Below are positions 50,555-63,147 of a stretch of 64,000 nucleotides of DNA, piece after piece; position 1 is the stretch's first letter, and each line of letters begins with the position of its first letter. Position numbers and translations under genes: made by a program. The stretch comes from Allomyces arbusculus (Eukaryota > Blastocladiomycota > Blastocladiomycetes > Blastocladiales > Blastocladiaceae), in NCBI GenBank assembly GCA_027604705.1, contig JADHYV010000065.1, positions 38,652 through 102,651 on the forward strand, read 5' to 3'. The notes beneath the pieces are model-generated. The model was given only the letters and a program-made list of their open reading frames with translations, did no database searches and had not been told where the DNA came from.

Positions 50555-51323
50555 TGAGCTGATGCATTCTGCAAATGCTCGTTAGTTTTGTCTTTTCTTG
50601 GAACACAAGCGAGCAGCTGTCTGCGTGTTGTTGGGAATGCGAAAGTTAGAACTCGCCCAGCCGATCTTCCCCCGCAGTTTGAGACTTGGGCAGCTGTGGT
50701 GATGTGAAGGTCAGGGCAGTGACGTGGAGCTTTAGCCCTGACACTGATCACCTGGTTGATCATAGTGCATCTCCGTCTCGGGCACGACGCGTAGCTGACC
50801 ACCGACTGGCACGCACCCGCAACCCTTTTCTCCTCCTTGGGCACCCCTGTAACTGTGAGTTTTCACAGCCACAGATCAGGGGCCTGGTTGTGTTCACGCA
50901 GAATTGACAGCGCGACCTGGTCAGCGCACGCGCCAAGGCCATGCAGCTCTGCACGAGGAATGCGTAGCTGTCGTGCGGAAGCTGTGGAGCTGTGAGATGA
51001 CCTGCGTTCGCGATTTTGCCTTGCCATGCAGGAGCACACAAGGACGTGTCAGTTCATTGTGGTGCGTCAATAGCGCTGGCTGGGAGTTTCGCAGACTCGA
51101 CGACCCCAGTCCGGTCCCGATCCTGGGCGGCAGTTCTCCTGTGGCCAAGGGCGAGCTGACCCTGAAACCCAGGCGAAGGGCTGGCGAACGCGTGCCGCCG
51201 ACATTTTTGTTCCCACTCTTCCATGTTTGGATAGGATTTATCGGAACCGTCCACAATAATGGTCCCATTCCACAACAGCTGAAACATGCCCAAAAACCAT
51301 CCTAATCCATTATCCACCTCCTC
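50555..51323. other. Region downstream of tRNA-Val with a possible tRNA relic
   Basis: No gene recognised. Around 51053-51135 the order TCATTGTGGTG ... CAGACTCGACGACCCCAG ... CGATCCTGGGCGGCAG recalls a degenerate copy of the upstream tRNA-Val, but it cannot be folded. Confidence 0.4.
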
Positions 51324-53198
51324 TCATCCCCTTCTCTTCCATCCTGACACCCCTGTCCCCCCAATTCCTCCCAATCCGACTCCGCTATGCACCCCCAGCC
51401 CTGCTCCACCTATTCCACTCACAGGCCCTGGTGCCACCACCACCGGCAACGCGAACGCCGATGGCATCGCCGGCGCTACCACCGGCTGCTGTTGCATCGC
51501 TGCCGCCGCCGCTGCATCCTCGGCCCCACTCTCCCCCGCCGCCTCGTCCGTCTCTGGCACCGCGACCGCGGTCGTTGCCTCCAACGCGCGCGCCAACTCC
51601 CGATCCTCGGCGGCCGGGTGCCACGTGCGCGCGAGCGCGCGGTCGAGAATGTGCGGCGCGTCCGCGGCGCGCGCAGGAGTCAAGGCCAGCGCGGTCGCGA
51701 GAGTCGGCAGCGTGAGCAGGGTGTCGCGGCGCGCGTGGTCGTCGGCCGGCCGAGGCGGTGGTTGGGGAGGTTTGTGCGGCGACGCGGGGGCGGCGCGCTT
51801 GCGTCGTGGTGAGCCGACGGCCGCGTCAGGCGCCGACGAGGCGGGTGCAGGCCGTGGCGAGGATGCCGGAACCGGCGCCGACGGTGGCGGCGGCGCGGAC
51901 GCGTCGGCGGTCGTCGCGTCAGCGTCGGTCGAGGTTGCCGCGTCCGGTTCGAGCTGGACGCGCACGCACGTGTCGAGGATCGTCTTGAGGTAGTTCTACT
52001 CAACCGCAACGCTCTCGTTAGTCCGCACATCAATTGACGTGTAGTGCGTGGGTCGGTCGTACCTCAAGCGCATGCGCGACCAAGTCCACCGCATCGTCCG
52101 CAACCCGCTCGATCCCCTGTTCGTAGGCCATGCACTGCATCCGGTCACGCAACGTCGCGCGGCTCGGCAGTTCCTGCTCCATTTGGCACGTGGGGGTGGC
52201 GAGCAGGCGCACGTAGTCGCCGTGCAGGTCTGTGCGAGGCGAGGGGAAGTAAGCAACTCAAACCAAGTGGAGCCATGGCACGCATCCAAGACGCCGAGGC
52301 ATACATACGCGGCCGGACCTTGGCGTGGGGCGCCAGCACGACCGGGTGCTCGACGGGCGCTGCGCGCTTGCTTTCCTCCTGCTAAAAAATTTGAGACAGA
52401 CCGTCAGTCCTATGCACTCACCGTAATCGTCGCGCAAGGCAGACTGCGCACCTTTTTCATCTCCACCCTGATCCGGTCCCGGTCGGGCTTCGGCAACATC
52501 ATCGCCTCCCCGCGCAACCGCACCCGCCTCGTCTCGGCCGTCTCCATCCGCCGCCGTTTCCGGCGGTACGGGTATCCCAGCCCGCCATCTCCCACATCTT
52601 CGCCCGCCACGCCACGCGCCGCACGCAACACGCTCATAATCAGCGCATTGTGCAGCTGCACGCCCTCGCGCGGTAAACTGACCGCGACCACGCGCTCGAA
52701 TTCGCGGCGTGAGATTTTGGCGGCCAGGAACTGCGAGAGAGACGCCGTATACCGCGCGGCGGCTGCGGGGCCCACGTGTGAGACGAGACCGTCGAGGATC
52801 AGCGACGGTTGGCCCGCGGCACGCGTCAGGACGGCGGTCACGACGGATGGTGGGGGTGGAGGTGGGGCAGGGGAACGTGGTGGCGACGTCGGGCGCGTCC
52901 GTGCGGCAGCGGTGGGCGAGGTCGCCATGCGTGACGGGGAGCGCGTGTCGTTGCCGTTGGTAGCTCGTGGCGTCGCGGGCGGTGGTGGCGGTGCGCGGGC
53001 CGCGGGCGACCGCGGTGGGGAGAGCGGCGGGTCGACGTCCATGTCCGACGCGGACCGTGGCCGGGTCGGCGATGCCGGCTCGAGCTTGATCGGTGCGGCG
53101 ACGGGTGCCGACGCCGCGGAGCATGGTGGCGACGGGTGGACGGCCGGGGCCGTGGGAGGCGACGGGGCGGGCGGGTGCGAGGTCATGGTCGTGATCAT
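51324..53198 (-). CDS. hfi1: SAGA coactivator subunit HFI1/ADA1 (TADA1-like)
   Basis: Exons 52422-53198, 52309-52381, 52063-52229 and 51324-51995 give about 562 residues. After a Pro/Ser-rich N-terminus comes the Ada1 helical block YTASLSQFLAAKISRREFER and LHNALIMSVLRAA, then RDRIRVEMKKVR. Exon 3 gives LPSRATLRDRMQCMAYEQGI and VADDAVDLVAHALENYLKTI, the conserved histone-fold-like segment of Hfi1/Ada1. The tail is low-complexity. The protein scaffolds the SAGA histone acetyltransferase complex in the nucleus. Introns: GTGAGT...TTTTTTAG, GTATGT...CACAG, GTACGA...GTAG. Confidence 0.8.
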
Positions 53199-53631
53199 TG
53201 GCCTCGGCGTTGGCCGATGAAATCGCGCGCGGATTGGGCCGTGGATCCGGCCGGTGAGGTCGGGCGCGGCCGGGTGCCGGAATGCGGGGAGTCGCGAGCG
53301 GGTTGCGTGCGCTAGAGGAGAGGGGCGCGGAGCGCGTGGAGGGGTGGTGGTCGGTGGATCGAATCTGGTGGGCCAGCCTGCGGCAGCCTGCGCGTTCTGC
53401 CGAGAGCGTGCGGAGCCGAAGCGTCCACCGCAGAACTGATGTCACGGGGCGACACTCCGCTGTTGGAAACGACGTGGCAGGCAGACGACTGCGGAACAGA
53501 GCTCCGCTGCTTCGCGGACCGGGTCACGCCTCGCGGCAGCAGCCTGGGCCCAGCGCGCCGGAGTTGCTCTTCTCCTCCTCTCCGCTGGCCGTTGGAGCCA
53601 TCCTCGCCAACGACAGCTGCAATCCACCAGC
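53199..53631. other. Divergent promoter region between hfi1 and the Maf gene
   Basis: About 430 bp; start codons face away from each other. No further gene. Confidence 0.5.
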
Positions 53632-54433
53632 ATGTTCGACACGATCCCCGAGCTGCACGGAAAGCGCATCGTGCTTGCCTCCAAGTCGCCGCGCCGCGTC
53701 GAGCTGCTGCAGCAGCAGGTATCATCATGATCCCGACACTGTCGTCAACCTGCCATGCCTGTGCTCGCCACCAACCAACCTATCCGACGCGTCCATGACC
53801 CGGCTAGGGCCTCGTCTTTGACGTGATCGGGTCCACGTTCGCCGAGGACCTCGAGCACCACCATTTTGACGCGCCCGAGCACTATGTCGTGACCAACGCG
53901 CGCGAAAAGGCGCTGCAAGTCTACCATTCCCTGACGTCGCCAGCCGACCTGGTCATTGGCGCCGACACGGTCGTCGTTGCGCCTGAAGGCACGATGCTAG
54001 AAAAGCCGAGCTCGCGCGTCGATGCTGTGGCCACGCTCCGCCGGCTGCGCGACGCCGAGGCGCACCGCGTCGTCACGGGCATTTGCTTGGTGTTGCGGCA
54101 GGGGCAAGGGGAGCCACGCGTCGTCACGTTCACCGAATCGACAGGCGTCAAGTTTGGTAAAGTGTCGGATGAGGATATCTCGAATTATGTCAATTCGGGT
54201 GACCCGATGTGCGTTGCACTTTACGAGCGCATAATGGAGCCATGTCCCAAGGATGCTGACGGTCGCGTGCGGAATATAGGGACAAGGCCGGCAGCTACGG
54301 GTACCAGAGCCTCGCCGCGTGCCTGATTGCCGGCATCGATGGGTGCTACTACAACGTCGTGGGTCTGCCGCTGCACCGGCTCTACCGTGAGCTGAAAGCG
54401 GCCGTCCAGGAGCCACCGTCGGCCCTGGCATGA
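53632..54433 (+). CDS. Maf/Ham1-like nucleotide pyrophosphatase
   Basis: Exons 53632-53718, 53808-54208 and 54280-54433 give 213 residues. Family motifs in order: [15 protein letters not shown] near the N-terminus, [47 protein letters not shown]-type [26 protein letters not shown] (spliced across intron 2) and [14 protein letters not shown] at the end. Maf proteins hydrolyse non-canonical or UTP/TTP-type nucleoside triphosphates, a house-cleaning role. Complete for the family (about 200 residues). Confidence 0.9.
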
Positions 54434-55298
54434 CGGGTCCGGGTGGACAATTTGGCGCGTGGAGAGAGGAAATGAAATTTAATTGCTAAAGAACATATCT
54501 ATCGTTTTGATCAGTCATGAGCTGCTGCGGCTCCAGCCAACACTGGCTTGGCGAGGCGGTGATGGTTCTCCTTGCACGTCATGGTGGGCTTTAATCGTTC
54601 ATCGGTGGGCAGGGAGAGGTGAAGCGTTGCTCGTGAAAGAACGAAAAGACGACGATGGTGACGATGGGAGAACTTGGTGGCCAGATGGCAACGTCCCTGT
54701 TGGTGTGCCGTCGGCGAAGTTGGAGCAGGAAAGTTGGCCGGCCGACGTGGCGAACCTGACGAACGCGCCCAGTCGCTTTCTGGTCGTCAACGACCGTCAA
54801 TGAGAGCGAGGCCGACCAGCACCGCCGCGCCCCTCCACCACGACGCTCCTAGCGCCGCTCAACGCCCGGCACTTGCTGCAGCCGACGCGCCGCCGTGCCC
54901 TGATCTCAACGTGCCCCGACTGCAAGTGCAACTGTGTGCAGCAACTTGCGCTCTGGCCGCTGGCGGTCGCCAAATCCTCGACGGTTGACCGCTGCAACCA
55001 ACGAGGCGCACGCACGCACGCACAATCTCGAGTACCAACGCACACGGACAACTGCCACTTTCACCGACTCAGCTGCGCGCCCCTCCGCTCCCCCCCCCCC
55101 CCCTCCCTGACGGCCACCTCGTCCGCCCCCCGTCGGACCCCAGTTATCCGGCACAACCGCATCCATTCCGCGCCGATTGTCTGCGCCCGGCGCTTCGCCA
55201 CGGCGCTCTTCTGTTCCCGCTCGCATCTCGCCGCTGCTGCTGCTGCCAACCCGCTCGCAACCCGCTGATCGCACGCTCTCGCCGCTCGTGCCGCTGCC
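54434..55298. other. Intergenic region with a 14-C tract
   Basis: Promoter and 5' UTR region of the flippase gene. A C14 run lies at 55090-55103 and the final 100 bp are pyrimidine-rich. No gene seen. Confidence 0.5.
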
Positions 55299-58200
55299 AT
55301 GTCGTGGCTCGCCCGGCTAACGGGCCGCGGACCCTCGACCTCGGATCTCGGGTCGCGGTTTATCTACCTAAACGACACAGTCAAGAACGATGCGCAGTCA
55401 TTCCTGCACAATGGCATTTCCACGGCCAAGTACACGGCGTTCACGTTTCTGCCAAAGTTCCTGCTCGAGCAGTTTTCCAAATACGCCAACGTGTTTTTCC
55501 TCTTCACGGCGTGCATCCAGCAGATTGGCGACATTTCGCCCACGTCAAAGGTACGGCCCTGGAGCGATGACGATGATGGCGACGGCGAGGACTTGATTAC
55601 GCGACTGCCGCGGACGAGAAGCTGACGTCAATTCCGACATGTAGCTCACGACCATCATCCCGCTCACGGCCGTACTCATTGCCACGGCCTTCAAGGAGGG
55701 CATGGAGGACCTGAAGCGGCACCGCGCCGACAACGAGGTTAACTCGCGGCTCGTGAAAGTGCTTGCCGGGCAACACTTTGTTGAAAAGCGGTGGGACCAG
55801 GTCAAAGTCGGCGACATTATCCGCGTCGAGAACGGCGAGTTTTTCGCGGCCGATCTGCTCCTGCTCTCGTCGTCCGAACCCGACGCGGTGTGCTTTATCG
55901 AAACGTCAAATCTTGACGGCGAGACCAACTTGAAAATCAAGCAAGGCCGCCGCGAAACGGCCGACCTGCTTTCGCCCGATCAGGTGGCGCGGCTCTCGGG
56001 CGTCGTCGAGTCGGAACAGCCCAACAGCTCGCTCTATACGTACGACGGCACGCTGCGGCTCAGCGACGGTCGCGTCGTCCCGTTGGACCCGAACCAGATT
56101 CTGTTGCGTGGCGCGCAGTTGCGCAACACGCCGTGGGTTTATGGCCTGACTATTTTCACGGGGCATGAGTCGAAGTTGATGCGTAATGCCTCGGCGACGC
56201 CGATCAAGCGCACCAACATGGAGCGCATGACCAACGTGCAGATCGTGTTCCTGTTTGTGATCTTGCTCACGCTCGCGCTCGCCTGCTCAATTGGCACGCT
56301 CGTCTTTGATATGAGCGAGGACGTGGAACACCCGAAACGGTGGTACCTATACGGCGCCGGCGCGATCGTGCGCGAGTACCCGCTCGGCGTGCAGTTTTTG
56401 CGCAACGTGCTCACGTTTATCATCTGTACGCTGGGCCTTTCTTCGCGCCGCGCTGCCTTGAAGCAAAACTGACTCGCTCAATCGCACTGAACAGTGTTCA
56501 ACAACCTGATCCCGATCTCCCTCATGGTCACCATGGAAGTCGTGAAGTACCAGCAGGCACAGCTGATCAACGCCGACCTCGACATCTACTACGAGCCGTC
56601 CGACACGCCGGCCCTCTGCCGGACCTCGTCTCTCGTCGAGGAACTCGGCCAAATCGAGTACATTTTCTCCGACAAGACCGGCACCCTGACGTGCAATGTC
56701 ATGCAGTACCGGCAATGCATCATCGCCGGCCGCTGCTACGCCGACGAGTTGCCCGAGGGCAAGCGCAATGGCGACCCGCTGACCGACGGCGGCCACTTGC
56801 GCGTCTACGACTTCCAGCACATGATCAAGGACCTGGGCGGGTCCGAGTTTGGCCCGTCGATCCACGAGTTTCTTTTGCTGCTCTCGAGTTGCCACACGGT
56901 CATTGCCGAATTGCCCGATAGCAACGACTTGAAGGGCGAGATTAAGTACCAGGCATCTTCGCCCGACGAGGGCGCGCTGGTCGGCGGCGCCCGGTCGTTG
57001 GGGTACGTCTTCCACACGCGCCGCCCGACGTCGATTGGTGTGAACGTGCGCGGCCGCGACATGGAAATCGAGGTGCTTAACATTTGCGAATTCAACTCGA
57101 CGCGCAAACGCATGTCGGCGATCTTGCGATTCCCGGACGGGACCATCAAGTTGTACTGCAAGGGTGCCGATACCGTCATCTTGGAACGGCTCGACCAGCG
57201 GCCGGGGTCCAACCCGAACGTCGATTCGACCATGGCCGCGCTCGAAGACTACGCGTCCGAGGGTTTGCGCACGCTGTGTATTGCCTACCGCGTGATTTCC
57301 GAGGCCGAGTACGCGCAGTGGTCGCAGGTCTACGACAAGGCGGCGACGACGCTCGTGAACCGCGGCGAGGAGCTGGACCGCGCCGCCGAATTGATTGAGC
57401 GCGACTTGGTGCTGCTGGGCGCAACGGCGATCGAGGATAAGCTGCAGGACGAGGTGCCGGAAACGATTGCGACGCTCGCCATGGCCGGGATCAAGATTTG
57501 GTACGTTGGGAACGGGTTCACGGGCGCGCAGAGACCAGCAACTGACACCGCCAATTCGCAATCGTGTGTAGGGTTCTCACGGGCGACCGTCAAGAGACTG
57601 CAATCAACATTGGCTACAGTTGTAAGCTCTTGACCGAGGACATGAATCTGCTTACGATCAACTACGACAATTTCCCGGAAACCAAGAAGGAGCTCGAGCG
57701 GCAACTGCAGCAAGTGCGCACGCTGCGCGCGACGGGCGGTGGGACCGCGACGGGCAGCCAGTACGGCAGTTCGACGCACCTGCAAGGATCGGCGAACCCG
57801 TTACAGGGCGGCGGCGCGTTGAACGCGGGCAACGGAGAGAACGAGTCGCTCGCGCTGATTATCGATGGCCGCACGCTCGATTTCGCGCTCGAAAAGGAAC
57901 TCGAGGCCACGTTCTTGGAACTCGCGTGCATGTGCAAGGCCGTCATCTGCTGTCGTGTCTCGCCGGCGCAGAAGGCATTGGTCGTCAAGTTGGTCAAGCG
58001 GCACCGCAAGTCGTTGCTGCTCGGTACGTCGCGGTTCTCTTTGAGTGTGGTGCGGAGATGCGAGTGGATTACTGACGCGTGCGGGCCAATTTGTGGGATA
58101 GCGATCGGCGACGGGGCCAACGACGTGTCGATGATCCAGGCCGCGCACGTCGGTGTCGGCATTAACGGCATGGAGGGTTTGCAAGCGGCACGCTCGGCCG

Positions 58201-59226
58201 ACTTCGCGATCTCGCAATTCCGGTTCCTGCGGAAACTGCTGCTCGTGCACGGCGCGTGGTCCTACCAGCGTCTGTCCAAGCTCATTCTCTACTCGTTCTA
58301 CAAGAACATTTGCCTGTACATGACGCAGTTCTGGGTACGACGGCGATGCTAGGAAGGGCTTCCGGGCTCGACGTATTGGGCACCTAACCTGACCATCCTC
58401 GTCCACCTTCTAGTTCGCCATCTACAACATGATGTCGGGCCAAACCGTCTACGAGTCGTGGACCATCTCGTACTACAACGTGGCGTTCACCGTGCTGCCG
58501 CCGCTCGTCATTGGCATCTTTGACCAACTGGCGTCGGCGCGCATGCTTGAGCGATACCCGCAAATGTACATGTCGGGCCAGCGCGGCGAATTCTTCAACG
58601 CGCGCATCTTTTGGTCATGGACGATCAACGCCGTTTGGCACTCGGTGATCCTCTACTTTATCGCCATGCTCATCTTTGACCCGGACGTGATTTTCTCCAC
58701 GGGCCGCGTCGGTGGGCACTGGGCTATGGGCGCCACGCTGTACACGGCGGTGCTCGCCACCGTCGTGCTCAAGGCCGCGCTCATCACCGATCTCTGGACC
58801 AAGTGGGCATGGATGGCGACTGCCGGATCCGTCGGGTTCTGGCTCGTCTTCTTGCCCGTCTACTCGCTGATCGCGCCGCGACTCAAGTTCTCGTCGGAAC
58901 TGCTCGGCATGGAGATGCTCTACACATCGGCGCCCTTCTGGTTCACGATTTTTGTGCTGCCCGCCGTGTGCCTCGTGCGCGACTACGGGTACAAGTACTT
59001 CAAGCGCATGTACGGGACAAGGCCTTACCACGTCGTACAAGAAATTCAGAAACTGAATATCCCGGACTACCGCCCGCGGATGGAGCGGTTCCGGCAGGCC
59101 GTGCACAAGGTTCGCATGATCCAGCGGCTCAAGCGCAACCGCGGGTTCGCGTTCTCGCAGAACGAGTCGGGCCAGGCCGATTTGATTCGCGTCTACGACA
59201 CGACGCGCCGGAAGCCCAAGGGGTAA
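55299..59226 (+). CDS. drs2: P4-type ATPase, phospholipid flippase (DRS2-like)
   Basis: Exons 55299-55550, 55645-56425, 56495-57500, 57572-58023, 58102-58334 and 58414-59226 give 1178 residues. Family marks: FLPKFLLEQFSKYANVFFLF (TM1 region), SNLDGETNLK (DGET), LIPISLMVTMEVVK (PISL in TM4), FSDKTGTLTCN (phosphorylated Asp), KYQASSPDEGALV, VLTGDRQETAINIGYSC and IGDGANDVSMIQAAHVGVGI. After TM5-10 comes RMYGTRPYHVVQEIQKL. It moves aminophospholipids to the cytosolic leaflet of Golgi, endosome or plasma membrane. The N-terminal cytosolic tail is short compared with yeast Drs2. A Gly/Ser/Thr insert (TGGGTATGSQYG) lies in the N/P domain. Confidence 0.92.
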
Positions 59227-59818
59227 GCCGGCCATGTCGGGCGTACGGCGCGGCGCGCGCGCGCGTGTTATTCGTTTTTCACTTTCTTTGTCATTTCGTT
59301 GCCTTCTTTTTTGGTCGTTGGTTGTGGCTTCTTTTTCCGTTGCGAGTGTCGCGCGTCGCCGGCTCGGTCCACACGGCCTGCGCGCGCCAGGTCGTGGTGG
59401 GTCGTGCACGGGTTGGATTCGTTTTTGGCCATTTGCTTTGCCGCTACGGTTGGCGCGCCGCGGAGGTCGTGTGCGTGCGGCCTGGTTAGATTTGATGCTC
59501 TGGACTGTAGGTATCCCATCCGTCTATCCACTGTTGCGGCCAGGCATGGCAGGGCATTCAGAGCGAGGTTTGGTGGAAACGGGCTCGCTCATTCCAGCGT
59601 TTCCCCTGCCGCGTCGTGCAATGAAGCGTGCTGGCGCTTTGGCCTTGCATTCCCCACTTTTGCACTGAAGTCTGCACCAGCGACGTCGGCCATTGTATTC
59701 AAAAAGCCGACGTTAATTCGCAGATCCGCACGCCCAACTCGCTGAAATCCATTCGCGGCACCCGGAACCCGCATCGCTCCACCGGCTGCGCGACTGGGTC
59801 CAGGGAACAACAATCACC
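59227..59818. other. Intergenic region
   Basis: 3' region of the flippase gene and promoter of the G-alpha gene; T-rich just after the flippase stop. No gene seen. Confidence 0.5.
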
Positions 59819-61531
59819 ATGGCGCCCCCACCCGTCCCCTCATCAGAGGCATCGGTAATCTAGGCGTCCCAGGCCGCGACACTCGTCAACGAACCGAACC
59901 AGGCCCCAACGACTCCACCTGCGCGCGACCTGTAGGAACGCGACCAAGCGACGCTTGCGCGCAAGCACTCGGCGCGACTCGACCGCGCGTTGCGCGCTGA
60001 AGCCGCGGAGCGTGCGCAGTACTGCAAGCTGTTGCTGCTCGGGACCGCGGAAAGTGGCAAGAGCACGGTGTTGTGCGTGGTACTTGGCGAATTCGGCCCT
60101 GATCGCGACACGGTGGGTGACCGTGAGCGCTCGGAATAGGAAGCAAATGAAATTGATTCACACGGGCAACCTGCTCGACGTGGCTCCAGACGGCGCAACA
60201 TTGCCAAGCGCAACAAGCTCGATGGCTGCGTTACCGTCCGTAACCCCGACGAGCGGCGGGGTCGGTGGACTAGGCCATATGGGCCAGGCGGATTGGGCCG
60301 TCGTGATTCGCAAGAACCTGTTCGATTCGCTCGTGCTGCTCCTGCAGTATCAAGCCGAGCGCCTGGCAGCGAGGCCATGGGCAACGCCTAATGCCGAGGT
60401 GTGCTGCTTGACGTTGTTCTTGGACCCGCTCTCGGGCGCGTATTGACCGTTTCGCCCGGAAATAGTCGGCAGCCGCGACGTTGCGGTCCATTCTTCTCAA
60501 CCTTCAGGCCAACCCGTCACTCTCCAACGCATCCGCCGACGAGCGTGCTCAACTCGTCGCTGCGGTCCAGGCACTGGCGGCGGACGCGACATTTCGAGAC
60601 TTGATTCGGATCGGTAGCCAGTTCCAGCTGCTCGATTCGGCCGACGCGTACGCTGTTTCTCCCGTCTCGACCGCAGTAACGGCACCAACTGATCACATTG
60701 CGCGAAAATCGCCAGATTCATTCGTGATGCAGCGACCATCTTGGACCCGAGCTACGCGCCGTCCAACGACCACATTTTGCTCGCGCGTCAGCCCACAGCC
60801 AACATCACCGAGACCAAGATTGTGACAGTACTGTAGATCCTGACCATGTCCGCGTTTTACACCCCCTAACTCACCCCGCTCGACTGCATCCAACAGGCGC
60901 AAGGGTACAAGTACCTCGTCTACGACGTGAACGGCTCGCGGCGCGCGCGGCATACGTGGGTGAAATTCTTTGACGACGTCTTGTGCATTCTCTACGTTGC
61001 GCCCATCTCGTCGTACGACCAGCCGCTCCCGCCCGGCGACATGCTCGCACGCACTACCGGATTCGACGACGCTGCCGCTTTCCACCGTCCGATGGGCCCC
61101 ATGTCGCGGCTGCTCGACTCGCTGCTGGTGTTTGAGCAAATCATGCGGCACCCGCTGCTGAAATCCACGGCCGCAATCGTGTTCCTGAACAAATTTGACG
61201 TGCTGCGCGCGAAATTGGCCGACCCGAACGCGGCACGCGTTGCGGATTACTTCCCGGATTACCATGGGCCGCAAGAGTTTGACCCGGTGTGCCACTACGT
61301 CTCGAACCGGTTCGCCGACGCGGTGCGCGGGCAGACGGCGCGGAAACTGTACATTCATTTGACGTGGGCGACGCAGACGAAGCAGATTCAGGTCGTGCTG
61401 AATACGGTGAACAAGATCGTGATCAAGCTTAATTTGGCCAAAGTACGTGTCGGATGCGGTTTGCGTGCGTCTCGGCGAGACGGTAGGCGCTGATAGTTGT
61501 TGCTGTCCGCGTGTAGGTGAACCTAGTGTGA
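59819..61531 (+). CDS. Divergent heterotrimeric G-protein alpha subunit
   Basis: Exons 59819-59854, 59936-60072, 60140-60398, 60466-60647, 60716-60821, 60897-61442 and 61517-61531 give 426 residues. P-loop LLLLGTAESGKSTVLKQMKLIH (48-56 core), switch I region ARQPTANITETKI, FLNKFDVLRAK (NKxD), HLTWATQTKQIQVV in place of TCATDT, C-terminus NLAKVNLV. A Gly/Ser/Ala insert sits in the helical domain. Switch II reads YDVNGSRRARHTW instead of DVGGQRxERxxW, so the catalytic Gln and a key Gly are gone and GTP hydrolysis may be slow or absent. No N-terminal MGxxxS myristoylation site. The start at 59819 gives a short first exon; an alternative is possible. Confidence 0.85.
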
Positions 61532-63147
61532 CGGGTGAGCCTTGGGGACTGGAGCGCGTGCGTTTGCGCACACGACGATGACGACGGGTGGGATGCGCAC
61601 ATTGGACTGGACTTGGCCGTGGATCTCCTTTTAGCGAATGCATTTGTATGATGTGCTGCGATTGTTGCACCTTTGCGGTCTGTGGTTCAAGGGCCATGTC
61701 GATGCAGAACGGCTCAAATTCCTGGCACCATTTCCCGGACACACTGGCCACGCAATTGCGCTCACCTCGGCCACACTAATATTTCGGCGGGCAGGACAGG
61801 CATCAACACCAATCTTGCGACCCGTTCGTTCACGCCGCTGCCCGCTGCCACGCGTTTCGCGACAGCGTCAGCAATGCCAAGAAGCTACTGCCAACGCCAT
61901 CGAATTTTGTAATAAACACGGTCGAGTCATCTTGTGCTGAATCTAACCGTTGCGCGTGGCATCTGGATGATTAGTGGTTGTTCATCTTCTCTGGAAGTTG
62001 CGAACGACGCGTGCCTGCTCGCTTGCTCCATTGACCTGACTACCTCGTACCTCATCTACCTCCTCTCCTCGTCTTCACAGTTACGGTGCAAGCACATCCT
62101 CCCCGGCCGCTCTCCACCCGCTTTCTTTTCATTCACGCGTAATGCCAGCTGCGTGGTGGTGATCGTCATTGAAACACGCCAATGTTAGTGTGGCCAGCCA
62201 GCTAACCACTCCACATCCAATCGCATCGGCGATACACGACAGTCGCATCCTACACTCGTCTCTGAGCACCGAGCAGAAAACGCGGGGGAGAGGGGAGGGG
62301 CTGCAGAGGAAAAAGTAACGCCAAAGTACGACGCAGCAATTATGGCATATTGCACAAAGCAACCTAACATGTCAATAACGTCCGCAGGTTTCGATCCTGC
62401 GGCACGAAGGACGTGAGCCCAAGACGCTTCTTCATCACTCTTCGGCCATAAATCGGTTGACCTTCCCCTCTCGTCATTGTCCCAGATGTTCAGCAGTTGT
62501 GCGCCTTGCACTCATTGCTCAATTTAGGTAGGCCTGTTCGACATTTCTGGCATTGGCATTGTCCCCGACCAATAAGCCGCACTTGTACCGACCTCCACGT
62601 GTGTGGCAGGACGCTGACAGTGTTGCAATCGTTCATCCGTGAATACAAGAGAAATATCGTCTACAGCTGGCTCGCGGCCAGCGATGGGAACACAAATCAT
62701 TGCTTTTACACGAGCCAATTGCCTCGACCGACACGCGGCTGGACTTGCGAACCAGTAAAAGAAAGGCGGGAAATATGTACATCAATGCCAAGCGTAGTGT
62801 ATCAACCAATCATCAGGGGCCGTGCTGCTCATAAAAGCAAGTCGTGATTCCACGCTGCGAAACGCGCCACTCATCCATGGCCGTAACGCGAACTTGCCTT
62901 GCTTGTGAGGTCGTTGACCACTTCACTAAGGCCACGGGCGCCGCATCGACCTTTTGGAAGAAACTACGCTTCTCTCCCTCGTCCTAAGTACCTGTGCGCT
63001 GTTCTTTTAATGGAATGGTGCTGGTTTGTCACAAACGCGACTGAGAGCCCGCCTGTTGCTGGCGATTGTATAAATTGGTGGTCACCCCTCCAGCCAGGTC
63101 CAGCATCATTGCCTTGAACACGCTCTGATCGACCTACGCCGCCAACC
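61532..63147. other. Long intergenic region, locally AT-richer
   Basis: About 1.6 kb with no supportable gene. An AATAAA lies near 61910 in TTTTGTAATAAACACGG. A short palindromic piece at 62381-62402 (CCGCAGG...CCTGCGG) looks like a tRNA T arm, but no acceptor partner was found. Confidence 0.5.

Noticed and set aside
62340-62415. tRNA-like T arm CCGCAGG-TTTCGAT-CCTGCGG
   Set aside because: No acceptor, D or anticodon stems could be paired on either strand.
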